The notes under the pieces are model-generated. The model had not been told where the DNA came from, ran no database searches, and saw only the letters and a list, made by a program, of their open reading frames with translations. Position numbers and translations under genes: made by a program. Below are positions 48,105-62,182 of a stretch of DNA of 64,000 nt, one piece after another. The stretch is from assembly GCA_964035795.1 (NCBI GenBank), contig OZ038326.1:2204916-2268915 (forward strand), read 5' to 3'. The stretch comes from Pterobdella sp. o SKG-2022 (lineage: Eukaryota > Annelida > Clitellata > Hirudinida > Piscicolidae). Every line of letters starts with the position of its first letter. Position 1 is the first letter of the stretch.

Positions 48105-51100
48105 ATGGTTACGGTTAAGAAATCAATGGTTTTTAAACCAAAAGCTCGTACTAATAAATGGAAAAAAGGTCAAAGCTGTTTGTCAAATCCTTCCTGTACT
48201 AAACACCGCAGTGCTGCTAATTTGGGTCCTTCCATCTCCATTTCAAGTTCGCTTTGACAATTTTACCTTGTTTATAAAAAATTCATATTTTAAAATATTT
48301 CACTTTTCATGCTTTCATAGTTTCTTAATAGCTAGAATTGGATACTGCTTAGAACCAATAGTGTTAACTCATACAAAATTTTTTTTTTGAAATTTCTATT
48401 TTTATTACCAGTAAATAAAAAAAACAACTTAAAATGAAAATTTTAAAAGTTTCAAATCACTTTCAAAATACATAGTAAAAAAGAATTGTAGTTTTTATCT
48501 TTATCAGTTAGATATAAAACAAAATTTTTACCAGGTGGAAGAAACTTAACTTTTGAAGCATTACAGAAACATGATGACTTGGACGCATTCTCAGACAAGT
48601 TGTCTTTAAAAGATGCTGATGAATTACAACTCGACAATGTCTCAGCAGCAAGTAGCCATGTTAGTGTCTGCACCAATGTAACTTTCGCGAATGTCATTGA
48701 AAGGTATGCTTCATCAAATCTGCCTGAACACAAAGAAGTATCCATCTACCATTAATTTAAATTAAACTTCAATTTTGGTGGTAAACTTAAAATAATATAT
48801 ATTCTTTGCCACCATCATTGTTTTATGTTTATTTCCATACTAGCATGGGTAACATCAAAATACAAATCTTCATAGCTGATATCGACATTAGAAGGTATGG
48901 CAGAAGTATTGAAATCCAAAGGAGAGAAAGGTTCAGATCTTCAATACGTAGCCATGCTAGTTAGTACTTGCATTTTAACTATCATCATCAATGTTTTATG
49001 TTTATCTCTATACTAGTATTGGTTCATTATTAAAATTAATGGTGACATTTTTAACACAGTCAACCCTTTTGAAAAGCAACAAAGTGAACAGCTGTAAGCA
49101 AGTTGAGGCTATTCTATTTCTTCTAAACTTATCTATCAAAAGGTTTTGTTATTATTATTATTGATATTGCTTTTTGTTTTCATCACCATTAGCTCATAAG
49201 TTTTTCATGTGGAATATGATTATCAAATGTTTTGGTTTCAGTAACTAAAAAGTAATATTAGTTTTCTGTTTCTAATATTATCAATAAATAATTATTTTTA
49301 TTTCTACCAGAGTGCCCCAATCTGTATTGAGGGTGAAGTATGGGGAACTGTCGAAGGTGGTGATGGATGTGGTGGCTCAGCATTGTGATGAAGCTTCTCA
49401 ATCCTTTGTTAAATCAGTTGGCAATTCCTTATCATTGACTCTATCCAATTAAAATTGTGTTTATTGTAGAATTTATTTCAGTTACAATTGCCTTTGTTAA
49501 TCATTGAATCCATTTGAATTGTCTGTCTGTGCTTATTGTTGAATTTTTTTAAAGTGGAGATAATAATAATTTACATTTGTTTGTTTGTTTGAAGATAGTG
49601 AAAAAGATATATTAAAGCTTTGATTCTTTAATGATAGTAACTTGTGTTTTTCTAATTAGAAAATTCATTGAATTTCTATTTTTATTTGCTATCAAGTCTA
49701 GATGAATGTATCAGTTCATGTTTAATTATTTTTGGGATCCATTTGGTTTGATCACATATAAAAGCTTTCTATTCAAAACCTACATGATATCAATTAAAGT
49801 CCCTTTCCATATAGCCAACCCTCCCTCTATCATAACAGGCATAATCAATTAATTCATAATCTATACAACAAACTGATTCTCATTCATCCTTCCAGGCAGT
49901 TTCAATCCTATGCTTCCTTTTAAGATCCCTGTCAGCATCATCATGGGAAGATAGTAGTACCAAGCACTCGTTCTACTGTCTTCTATGCATGATTGCCTCG
50001 CCAAAGCCCAAGGTGATTTTGCTTAGGTGTTTCTATAATGATTGATGTTTTAATTATATTGTCAATGACGTTTGCACTCACTGCAACCAATCACAGGTGA
50101 GGAAAGCGACGCAGCAAGGCGTGGCTTCAGTTTTAAGAGCCAGTTGTTTCATGTTAGATCCTCATCCACCACCATCACATCCCGCAACCCACGATACCGC
50201 AGTCTTCTGCATTAATAAGCTGGAGGAGTATAGAAGTGAGTGATGGTTTTGTTCTGGTTTTGATGTTTTATTTCATTGTCGAGGGGCTTGTGGTTGGAGG
50301 GTTGATTGGGCCAGTTGTAATTTATTTTTCTATTCATGATGATATTTGAGTTTCATTGTAGTGAGGAATAATACAATATAATATTATCTTATCACACTTC
50401 TACCACAACATTCTCATCATCCTAACCCTCACTCTCACTACTACCACCGTCTTCCAAACTCTCCCACCACCAACCATCCAAATTCACCACACTCTTCATC
50501 CACCCAATCTCACCACACCACTCTTCCACCAAACTTAATCTTACCACCATCATCCCATCCGTTCATTTCACCACACCACCCCATCCGCCCAATTTCATCA
50601 CCACAACAGAAGGAGGAGATGTCAACGCCACATTATACGTAGCTTCATTTCTGGGAGATGTGGTGGGTCTTTTTAACAAGACAGATCTCAAATCTTCGTG
50701 CGAAATCCTTCTCAAGCTTTTCAGCATTTCTGACGCTGTTAGTAGCATTCATCATTATCAACCTCATCATCATCATTATTGTTTTACGCTCGTTTCCATG
50801 CTGGCATGAATTGGGCATATATCACTATTGCTCAAGTTGAAACATGGCCTTACTATCAGATGCTTTACTCTTCATTCTCAGCTAACATTATTATTATTAT
50901 TAGCATTACTATTTATAAAATTATAGATAATTTCAAAAATATTAATAATAATATTATTGTTACTATTATGAAGATGATGAAGGTGGTTTGTTTGGCAAGT
51001 CTCCGCAAGATGTTTTCCATGCGACCATCCTCCCACTGCCTTCCTCCCCAGCTCAATGCTCAGATCATCTCTGTTTGTCTATTTTTGTTATTATTTTTAT

Positions 51101-54100
51101 TATTACTGTTATTTTATTGTGATTTCTTTGTTGTTATAGAAATATATTGTTATTGTTCTAAGATAGCATATTTATCAGTATCAATGCTTCTATTTAAAAT
51201 GAAAGCACTATAAGTCATTGATACATAAACATCAGGCAGTGTTTGAACATCGGCCGAGTGAGGAAGATACTTCAACCACTAGTCCCTGGCTTCAACTTCT
51301 GGCCAAGGCATACTCCAACCTTTCCAGGTATCTGTATAATACTATAATAATAATGATTTATATTTTTTTAGCGTTTGTCTTTAGCATGTGCCTACATCTC
51401 TATAGTGATAGTAAATCTTTATATTAATGTTCATTTTCAATCTTTTCTAGATTGGATGCCTCAATGTACCTACAGAACCTTCCTCGTCTTTTTGAAACCT
51501 GTCTCAAATGTCTCAAATCAAACCTCAAACTGGTGTCTCCAGCTCTCGAAACTCTTTTGGTAGGCTTTCCTTGTATTGTAACATGCCACGATTATGAAAA
51601 AACCATAAAACCCTGACCAAAATCACCATAAACAACTCAAACCACCAAAAATCCATTTTCTTTTTTATCAAATGCCACCACCACTGAAAACTATTTCCTT
51701 CGACCATCAACATAATCTATCCCCCACCACCACTGCAACCTATTTCCTTTGACCATCAACACAACCCTTCCCCCACTACCACAATCATCAACTTCCTCAC
51801 TTACTCCACCAACACAGACCAGCATAAATGACTGCAACCATGAAGTGATAGCATGTGCAAAGAAAGATGACACAGTGTTATCAAAGTTATGTAGGAAACT
51901 CGAACATGCCTTGAGCTACCAGTTCATGACTGTCTGGCAGCATGTTTTGGCTGTGATCACCAGACTGGTTGAGGTGCAATTATGTTTGTTGTTTTGTGCG
52001 TGAGTGTATGTGAGAATGTCTGTGTATGAGATTAACTTCGTTTTATTGTGTTTTTTATACGTTTAAATTAGGGTTTTACTTTTTTGTGCTTAACCCTTGG
52101 TAAAAGAAAACGGGTTATAAAAAAGGTTTGATTGATTGATTGATTTTTTAGAATTAATAATAGTCAAATGTTGACATCTTCATCAAAAGCAATTTTTCAA
52201 TTAATTACGGGGCTCAATTTATTAACCCAATCAACCCAACCACTCTGACAGTTCTTTGGCAGATCGTACCCAAAGTCCTTCAAAAGTGTAAGTCATGGTT
52301 TTAACTTTGTCTTGTTATGAACTAATCAGAAAAAGCTTATGATGAGCTTTAGTGTTATATAAATAAAAATTTATATTGGTTTTAGTATTATATTGTAATC
52401 AAAACCTCGCTCAATGCACCTATCTATCCATGTATCTATCTATCTATCCATGTATCTACCCATCTTTGTATCTAACGATTATCATGACAACCCCACCACT
52501 CAACACGCCACTGCAGTTACTACTAGCTTTGAACTTCCTGCGAGAGACACCAAACTTTCCTCACGAGGAGCTCATCAACAGGGTGTTTGGAGTTTGTGTC
52601 AGGATTCTCGGGGCCTCTGTGGTGCTCGATGCTGTGCCTCTGTGTATCAGTGCTACTGAGTTGGTGCTTATGTCTTTGTTTTAATTCTTGTAACAACAAT
52701 ACTGTAATAACAACAATTTTTATTTTGGAAAATAGTAGTGCTGTTTTTTTATTAGTTTATCATTATTCGTGAAAAAAACTGAAGAATACTGATACAAAGA
52801 TGCCAGTGTTTTATGATAAGGCTTAACTTATCAAAAATTATAGTTTGCTTTTAATAGAAGTATGAAAAGCAAACTGACATACACAGAAACAAAAAACCAT
52901 GCAGGGAGGATGACTTATCATTCAAACGCAGCTGGTTGTTACCAGTGATAAGGGACAATGCCAGAGAGACAGAGCTGTCGTTTTTCATCGACCACTTCAT
53001 TCCTCTGGCCAACTCCATCACCAACAGATGTGGGTGGAGTTTTATTGGTCATTTTATCATCTCTTTGTTTGCGTAGTTGCTTGATGAGTTCTTTGTTTTT
53101 TTTTTCAGCAGTTAATTGAATACATACTTTTTACACACACACACAGGCAAAGCATTAGAAGCAAATAGCGAAAAGGCCGCATTGAAAGCGTACCAGTTGA
53201 TTCGATATCAAATCTGGTCCTTGCTTCCCGCTTTCTGTACATCTCCTACTGATTTGGTGGTGGTGAGTGGTGAAGGAAGGAGTTTTTGATTGGTTGTTAA
53301 ATGATAGTATACGTTCTTCAAAGAAAATGTCTATCAATCTATTTAGTGTCATAGATTAAAATTTTCAACAAAAACCTTCGTAATTTAAAATAAAACTTCA
53401 TAGTATTAACTAATGCTTTAATATATACATTATCTTTGAGCAAAAAAAAAAGTTTTTTAGTGCACAACCTTCTTAGCCATCCAATCAACAGGCCTTTCCC
53501 AGGATAGCTCAGTTGCTAGGTGGAATGATGTCATCAAATGAAGAGGTTCGCCTGCATATTCTCAATGCAGTCAGGAAGCTAGTGTCGCTTAACATTGATA
53601 AGGGTTGGTTGCGTTATTTTGAGTTTTTTAAATAGAAAGCGATTGATTTTGGGGTTGTTAATCATAATTTTTCTCTTTCTGTTCTAAAACAACTGAGCCA
53701 TATTTGAATCTTCAAGCCACTTTATGTACCACAATGTACATAAATAATAAAATTTAATTGTGGTGAATTATTGTTAGTCAAATTTATACATCAAATGTTA
53801 TTATGCAATATTGATGATAGCCACAAGGACTCACTCAACAACCTCACCCACTCAAAAATACACCCTCCCAAAAGAAGCAGAAAAGGCAGTGCTAGCTCGC
53901 TTCTCAAAGAACTTCCTACCCCTTTTATGCAACTTGTACACCTCAACCAAGGGACAACCACCACCTGAGCAGCCTCTATTGCCCCTACCTCACAACCTCG
54001 CCTTGTTGGACACCTTCAAGTGCTATCTCTGCATATCAGACCAGCCTGTTTGTTTTCGTTGAATTTTTTTTTGCTTGGATTTCATATAGTTTTTTCAATT

Positions 54101-57100
54101 TTATATAGTTTCTTGCTTTTTTTAGTTTTTTTTGGCATGTATAGGGTTTGAGGTTTTTCTTATTGATTTATTGGCAGCATGAAACTTATATTATTCAGTG
54201 AAACTATAACATGTCAAGATTATTTTTTATTTATAAAACCACAAAAATGATAACCATATTAATTTGTTGAATCTTATCGAATGCATGACCTGACCAGGTG
54301 ATAGATAATTGCGTCACGGTGTGTTTCAAGAAGGTCAAAGGTGAACTTACTCCGCTACAAAGGTGCTTGATCATAAGAAAAGGATCTGCTTAACTACAAA
54401 TATGCTTTCATATATGAATAACATCTACCAAGTCAAACTAATACATCATAGTTATAATAATCATCATCATCGCCTTTTATCGTCTTTATGATCTCTCTTT
54501 ATAGAGTTACACGTATAAAATGAAATAATAAATAAACTAGGGAAAATATCATGAATACGTATATAACGTCTTATTTGCATTAAATACATATAATAACCAA
54601 ATGACCTGGGCCAATTATATAAACTGGGTCAAACATCACAAACAACCAAAACACGCAGACGTCTGCTGATGGACCTGATGGTGGCGTTGGTCAAACACAT
54701 GAGGAAGGAGCACCTCAAGGAGGTTCTGGAATATTCCTTGCAGAAGATTAAGGTGCATATGACTTATGGGTTGATTTGGTGTGTCCGTGAATGTTGATGT
54801 TTTATGGGTAAATCACTAAGGATCGGTTGTTTACTTGTTTATAAGATAGGATAGGAATGAAACCGATATAAAAATTGACGTAAATCTATGATGATGATAC
54901 ACACACACACTCAGGAAAAGGACAAGATTGAACAGAAAAAGAACTACCGTGTATTGGAGGAGATATGCAAGGTGATTGATGGTTTTGAAGCCATGTCTCT
55001 GGTGCAACCATTGAGTCACCAAGTCTCCCAGTCCAGCCCCGTCGCCAAGGCAGTTGGTTCCGTTTGTTTTGATAGCTATTATTGATTTTCTTCATAATTA
55101 ATTTTTTAATATTTAATTTAATTATTGAGTTTTCTATATTTCTATTGAAATTTCAATTATGCATTATTTTTTTTATTTTAACAATATTATTATTATCATT
55201 TTTGTTGTTATTATTATAACTATCCACCAGCCTCGACTACGCTGTCTCAGACTCATAGTAAAGAAGTTGCCCGAGAGAGATGACGAGTTTTACAAGTCTA
55301 TCATTCCTGAAGTTATTATTTTTTTTATGATTTTTATTGTTCTTGTTATTGGTAATAATCTTACTATTAAATTACTTACATTGTTCTCAATCTCATCAAT
55401 GCTAATCTTATCAATTGTTGTCCCGCAGGCGGTGTTATGCACCAAAGCAGTAGGAAGCAAAGCCAGATTGGCTGCGTTTGGCCTCGTGCAACAATTGGCA
55501 ACATCATATGTACACCATCTCGATGAAAAGTTTCCCAAACGTTAGTGTGTCTTTGATGGGGTTTTGTGATTATATACCTATCTTGCTATTAGTAATAGTA
55601 TAAGCAGCAGTAGTAGTAGTATTAGTAGTAGTAGTAGCAGCAGCAGCATCGCCATTATCCTCACCACTTAGAAGCCCTCATGAACTTCTTGTCAATGTTG
55701 CTACCTGGATTGACCTCTTCCGATCACACCATTGCATGCACTCTGCTCGCTGTGTCTAAAGTCATCTATGAGCTCAAAGGTGATTGGTTGTTATAATTTT
55801 ATTGTTATATTTATTATTATTATTTTTTGTTATTAGTGATACTATTCGTAGTAGTAATGGTATTAATCGAAGTATTGGAAGTAACAATAATAATTTTGCT
55901 GCAGTACCTTGTATTTTTGCCTAAATCATCCTTTATATTCCATTTAGCTGATTCAACCCCACCACCACCATTATTACCGCAGACGACCTAACAGAAGAAG
56001 TATTAAAAGGAACATTAGAAAGTGTATCATTACTGATGAAGTCGCAGCACAGGCCTGTGGTTGAGGCTTGTTTAGTCTTCATCAAGACACTCACCTCAGC
56101 TTGTAAAACTTCTATACAACATTATCTGCGTTCTATTGTGAGTTTGTGTGTGCTGTTGTGGTTATTGATTGGTTGATTGATTAGTTGCTCGTTCTATAAA
56201 TAACTATGCTGTTGTTGGTTGTAAAAGTGTTACCTTCCATACACAGATGACATCTCTGGAGTTGATGGATGAAGATCAACTGCACCACTTCCGTTTCAAG
56301 ATCAAGGAAATCTACACCAAGTTGTCTCGGATCGTTGGGTGAGTTTGTGATTGATTTAAATACCACTGAATATTGAGTGGCTGTTTTTGTGCAGCTTTTT
56401 GTTGAAAAGGTATTGAGTATATTAAAACTAATTTTTTGGTTATACATACATTGGTTTGAGGAAGGATTAAATACATTTTTAATAATATATTTGTGATCTT
56501 TGAGACCTCTTGGGAAAGGGTAAGATTCTGGCTACAATAAAATGAAGTTAATGATAATAATGATGTTGATGATGATAATGATGTTGTTGATGATGATAAT
56601 GATATTTTTAGTAGTAGTCAGTGATACTGTTGACGATGATATTCAAAGATCCGTCACTACACACTACAGTATCCACGTGCTTCTACCCCTCGTTCCAGTC
56701 TGCCACCATAGAATGGTGGTGAATATGAGGAAGAAAGAAGACAAGAAGAAAAAGAATAACAAGGATGAGCATGAAGAAGACGAGGATGGTGGTATGAGTG
56801 TAACTACAAGAACCAAGACTATCAAGACGGGGTAGGTGTTGTTGGATGTTGTGTGCTGTATCTTATATAATATGTTGTGCAATTTATTTGTGTATAATAT
56901 ATAAATATTATATAAATGTATATAATGATAATAATAATAAATATGGGCTATATAACAATGATATTGACATGGGCTATCATGGTCTCTTGTAAGGATATAT
57001 GTCTTATTATAATTATAATAGTAGCTGTGTTTTTAATTCCATTAGATGCATATATGTATACTTGTTCATTTGAGTTGTTGAATGTGATGACAAAACTAAT

Positions 57101-59110
57101 GTTATGAATTCAATTCCAGTATCGACGACATATTACGAGGAATAGACACTGATGATGAAGAAGACGACGAGGATGATTACGTCGAAAATGATGATAGTAA
57201 AAGCAGAAAGACAAGCAAATCTAGACGGACAACGAAGAGCAGACAAGGGGGCAAGAAGAAGGGAGGGAGAGGGGACGTGTATTTGAAGGAAGATGGTGAC
57301 ATTATTGACCTCCTCGACCCTGCCGCCTCTAAACAGATCTTCAGTGGGTCTTTGTGCTTGATGCGCCAAACAAAATTAAAGAAAATATCATTGTTATTGT
57401 TACACTTATCCTTCTTACTGTTTCCATTGTTCCATTATCATTATTTTCAGAGAATATTTATATCGGTATTCCTATATTTTTCATTATCATTTTCACCATG
57501 AATTTCCAACCATACGCTCCACACAGCATCGAAACCAGAGAAGAAGAGGAAGGAGGCAGATACTCCCTTCAAAACACTCCCTGACGGTAGGATCATCATT
57601 ACTGACGATGCCGTGCCAGGTTCCCCTTATTATTATTATAATAATAATTATTATTATTTCAATCATTTTTAATATTATTAATACCAAAATTATTGTTTTT
57701 TCGTCATGGTTTTATTATTTTTTAATTATACTTATTCTTATTAGTTATTCATTATTATTATTTCTCATTAAGAGTGTTATTTCTATCATTATTGTTTTTA
57801 TTTTTATTATGTTCTTATTAATAATCAGAGAAAAAGAAGAAGACAGAGATTGAGACAGCTGTTGATATGATTGATGTTGTTGACTTCAAGGTTCGTCTGC
57901 GCTACTGTCAATAATAATAACAATGATTCGTCCTTATTATTATTTTTATAATATTATTATGATTTTTATTTAGTAATTAAATATTTGAAGTTTATTCCTT
58001 CCAATATTTTTCTTTATTATTATTATTCTTGTTATTATTATTGATTGATTGATTGACAGAATCGCAAGCGTAAGATGTCGATGAGAAAGGACGATTATGA
58101 TGAGGATGACGAAGACAACGATGGCGCTTCGGTTCACACAAAAAAATCCCATCTATCATACAAAAGTTTGATCTTTCACTTAAATATGTTATCATTAATT
58201 AAGTATCAAGTTATTCATCAAGTGAAGTTATTTATATACCATGAATCAAACTCATCAATCTACTAATTATAACTTATTACGAATCTATCTATTAATTATT
58301 AATGAAACATCTCTTAATTTCTATCAAAAAATCAATAATTTGAGTATAAACAGTTTATTTTTAGTAGTATGAATATTCATTTAAACATTGATATGATGAT
58401 AGGCGGAGGAACAGGTATTCACAGATCTTTGAAAAAACAGAAGAAAAAGAAGATGAGTAATGAGGAAACAGGAGCTAAATTTAAATCTAAGGTCGTTTCT
58501 AAAAATAGTAAAATAATATTGTTTATAATAAATAACCAATAACATTTATAATACCGATATGCTATAAATTCTTTTAAAAGAATATATAAATTAATATTAT
58601 TAATAAACTGAGAATTCTTAATTATTAGTATCAAAGTTTATTGCGTAATCATCATCAACTAAATCCTACAGAAAGCCAAGGGTGATGTTAAAAAAGGTTC
58701 GGTAGACCCCTACGCTTACTACCCTCTCAATCCCTCCACCATCAACAAAAGGTCTGTTTTTTGATGTTTATTTTTTTTTCTCCACTTTTGATGCTATATA
58801 ATTGAGGTTGTTGTTATCGAAGTGATTAGTATAAAAACGATTTTAACCAAAAACTCTTATTAACTAAATTATACGAAGCTTTTAGCAAGTTGAACTTACA
58901 TCATCGATTAGTATTACTATTTAAATGATATTGCTGCTGTAAAAGTGCGGTGATGTTTTGTTGCTTGAGCTGATGGTCCATTGATATGCTTCGAGTTAAC
59001 CTTAAATGCTTTGAATGTTTTAATTCTTTGTTTATTTTTTTTATTATTTAAAAAATTTTCATCGTGACAGGAGTAAAAGGAAAATTTTGAAGATTGTTAA
59101 AAAGGAGTGA
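48105..59110 (+). CDS. RRP12: Ribosomal RNA processing protein 12 (RRP12)
   Basis: RRP12 is a HEAT/ARM-repeat nucleolar factor for maturation and export of both ribosomal subunits. About 35 exons of 36-224 nt assemble in phase from ATG 48105 (a second in-frame ATG is at 48126) to TGA 59110. N-terminal KWKKGQSCLSNPSCTKHRSA matches the family. The repeat body follows, including SKPKV-like ASPKPK|VRKATQQGVASVL (50012/50097), LNAQII (51040s), EEDDLSFKRSWLLPVIRD (52905), EKAVLARFSKNFLPLL (53875), KKNYRVLEEICKVI (54915) and IIPE|AVLCTKAVGSKAR (55311/55429). The tail is acidic/basic (57120-57343), then GGGTGIHR, AKGDVKKGSVDPYAYYPLN and a Lys-rich end. One junction, between about 58060 and 58404, is unresolved. 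Its stop lies 32 bp from that of TELO2 on the other strand. Confidence 0.94.
48811..49024 (+). repeat. Two copies of a dispersed GCTAGC-centred motif
   Basis: Copies at 48811-48850 (TTTTATGTTTATTTCCATAC then TAGCATGGGT) and 48981-49024 share order and spacing: a CATCATCA-type lead, TGTTTTATGTTTAT, then TCCATACTAGCATGG or a variant. They sit in consecutive RRP12 introns. Confidence 0.6.
50761..50812 (+). repeat. Third copy of the dispersed motif
   Basis: A CATCATCATCATTATT lead is followed by GTTTTACGCTCGTTTCCATG and CTGGCATGAATTGGG in an RRP12 intron. It resembles a motif I recall as common in cephalopod repeats; that recollection is not verified. Confidence 0.6.
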
Positions 59111-59142
59111 AAATTTTTGATTTATTAACTTTAATAATTATT

Positions 59143-61699
59143 TCAGTTTAAATATAGTTTTGATTGGTTGAAAAGTGTCAATAAATTACCCGAAAGTTCA
59201 ACATTATTTGAATCGTTCTCGGTGTTTTTCATATCCTCAAGACATTGGTAGGTTAAATTGAGTTCCGATGTGATGTCTTCTGAGCATTCTCTGTCGCCAA
59301 GTACAAAAATACACGCCCACACACAAGCCAACACTGATCTTCTCACGCCGGCCTCTGTATGTCTGTAGAAACACAATATGAATTGCAAGAGAGTTTTGGC
59401 CATTTTATCTGTTGGATTGTATGTGTTTTATTAAATTAATAGATATCTAGTTTAAAGAGGATGGAAAATGATCATAATAATAGATACTATAATATTAATT
59501 GAAGTGATAAAAAATCAATAATCCTCATTTATACAATATTTTTTAAATATATATATAATTTGAAGTACCTGCAGTGAAGGTGTTGTGGGCGTAATAGAGT
59601 ATTCTAGAGAGAGACATTAGAAGCTTTTCCAGAACAAAATGATCTTGACCCAAAAGGTTGATGGTGATGTCAGATTTGTCGAAGTTGCTCATTAACGGGT
59701 AGAAAAACCAGCCGATGAATTTTGATAATTTGTTTTTACTTTCTACCACATTTCGTTTTGCTGAACAAAATCTTCGAGTTTTTTTATCTATTCTTTTAGC
59801 CACCACTGCCTTCCAATCGTCACTGCTCTTCTCCGATGCTTCGATATTATCGTTATTAACATCATCACTACCTTGAGTGGGATGGTCGAGAGCCGATAAG
59901 TTCTGCGCTCCCTGCGTCAGTACATGCAGCACATCACACCGTTGTTTGAGGTTATAGTTGGCCGCATAGAACTCTCCAGAAAGGAAATCTGCAATGAGTT
60001 CAGGACTCACGAGCAATAGTTTCAACATACTTCTCATCCGTAACTCTTCAAATTTCTCAAACCCAAAACGATCTTCTAAATGTAAGAGAACATCGCACAA
60101 TTCTTTATGTAGAAATTTTGATTCCTTGTATTTTTCTATCAATTCTTCGCATACGCTTAAGCTTTCAGTAGCTAACTCGGCGTCTTCTGTGCTCGTCAAT
60201 CCCTCCAAACACTCACCCAAATAGCTTGGTTTTTTCTTCGACCGAGGCTTTTCGAGAGTTTGTAAGGGTATAAAATCATCATCATCACTATCTACGTCAA
60301 TCATCATCTCTTCCATGCCACTTGAAATTTTTTTACCGTCATTTTCCATTGAATCGTTTTCATTCTGGGTTTCATCTTTGAGACGATTGAATTCATCAGA
60401 AACTTCAGCCAAAACCAACAAATCCTTTGTTAGTTGATTATCTTTATAAGGCATCTGTAATTTGTCACCTTCCCTTGGAATCAAAGAGGCCAATGTCACA
60501 GCAACAACCATCCCTACTTGCCGCAAATCATCAAGAGAAGCAGATAGGTAATGTGGCAAACCCGTTAACAAGCATTGGTCTATTGCTTCTGTAGCAGATT
60601 TTATGAGTTGTTGGTCTTTTTTCAACATAGCAGCACATATCATTATGACCTGACAAATGTAGAAGGTGTGTTCAAATGAGCGGTGTTTGATGAAAGTTCT
60701 GTTTGCCCATGATTCAAGAGCTTTGGTGAACATGTTGATGAATATCGATTTGTTGGGGTGATAGGAAGATATGGAAAATAAAATGCATTTTAAGGGTGTG
60801 ATATCAGAGTAAAAGCGATTAAGTATGAACCCTTCAAGAACTTGAATGATTTTTTGTTGCTTTGTAAGATCTCCAAAAAAAAATTCAAACTGTTGTGGAT
60901 GAAATAGTTGCACTACTAAAGCTTCAATAGTAGCCTTCATACAATAATCTTCAACTCTGTACAACATTTGTTGGTAAATCTTTCTTAATATATAGTTTAG
61001 CAATACTTCTTCTGATATATTTTTTAAATGGACTTTCCAAAAGATTTTACCATAGCCATTTAAAGAAATTTTTTCTACTAACAAAGATAAAGGGAATATT
61101 GATGAGTCTTTGTTTTGACTCATTCTTGTATTTATTGTTTTTATAACATTTTTGATTTCATCTGACACTATATGAAAAAAATTTTCAGGGTAGAACTCTT
61201 GATAGAAAGCATATTTTTGATATACGTTTGACATTACAACAGGAGTTGAAATAACGTTTTGAACGAATGTAGACAAAGCTTGTTCATCTTTATTTTTTAA
61301 ATCGGTGCATGCCTTTTCCAGATAATTCCCAATCAAACCATTTTTTAAAAATTCAACAAAAATCAGAGATAGTTTATGAAACTTTATATCTTCATAAGTG
61401 CAACTTTTTGTTGAGTTGTAGAGTAAAAGGTAAGTTTGATTGGAAGGGCCAGACTTTAAAACATTTTTTAAAATTGATAAAACATCTTCGTCTTCAGTAT
61501 TGAACGTAATCATCTCAAAAACGAGGTTCAGTGTTTCAAAAAAAAACTCATTGTAGAATATATTTGCAAAGTCTTTATTATTAATTAAATCACTGAGCTT
61601 TTTCAAACTATGCTTTTTCATATCATTTGTTGAAGTAACTGATTTCAACACTTCTCTAATGCTGAAAAAGTTTTCTGAAAAAGAATCTTTTTCCGCCAT
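59143..61699 (-). CDS. TELO2: Telomere length regulation protein TEL2 homologue (TELO2)
   Basis: Two exons, 59569-61699 (ATG) and 59143-59408, join in phase (G|AT) to give 798 residues; human TELO2 is 837. With TTI1 and TTI2 it forms the TTT complex, which with R2TP/HSP90 stabilises mTOR, ATM, ATR, DNA-PK and SMG1. The alpha-solenoid shows matches typical of the conserved C-terminal half: VGMVVAVTLASLIP, PSYLGECLEGLTSTEDAE, FYAANYNLKQRCDVLHVLT, DDWKAVVAKRIDKKTRRF, GWFFYPLMSNFD, DKMAKTLLQFILCFYRHTEA. An acidic segment DVDSDDDDFIPL (about residues 469-476) corresponds to the CK2-phosphorylated DSDD/E element that recruits PIH1D1 in mammals. The N-terminal half is divergent, as usual. Tail to tail with RRP12. 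Confidence 0.93.
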
Positions 61700-62182
61700 A
61701 TTTATTTGATAGAAAAATATAAAAAACTATTGCTGTTCGAAAAGTGAATTTTGAGGATACTATTGAAAAGTTAATCACTATTGGTACTCATCAAAATTGA
61801 ATTGTTCTAATAAATAAATATAATGAAATACAATTAATAAACCTATACCAAACTCTTTGAACGAAACATCGAAAGATGATTGAAAATCTGATACTTCAAT
61901 ACATTTTATTAATACAAAGCAAAACAATTAACGAAAAACATATGAAGATCGCATTTCAAGCCTGGTACAAAACATCATTTCGATATATATATATATATAA
62001 AATTGACTAAAATGAGATCGGGAGACTAGAGAAGCTATGTAATGAGAGCTCTCATAAACGCAAAATGTGAGATATTATTATGATAAGAGTTGATAAGGAC
62101 ACGCTGAGAATACTGACACAAATATCAATGTCTCTAAAATAATAAGAGCGATAAAATATATATAAGGTTTGAAAAAAATGGG
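61700..62182. other. Spacer between TELO2 start and tropomyosin-like 3' end
   Basis: About 480 bp contains the TELO2 promoter and the 3' UTR of the next gene on the same strand, including a short AT dinucleotide run at about 61987-62000. Nothing else is seen. Confidence 0.45.

Noticed and set aside
53501..53525. tRNA box A-like AGCTCAGTTGCTAGG
   Set aside because: It is coding sequence of an RRP12 exon (53492-53603) and has no box B at tRNA distance.
59994..60224. Plus-strand 76-residue frame
   Set aside because: Antisense shadow of the TELO2 coding exon.
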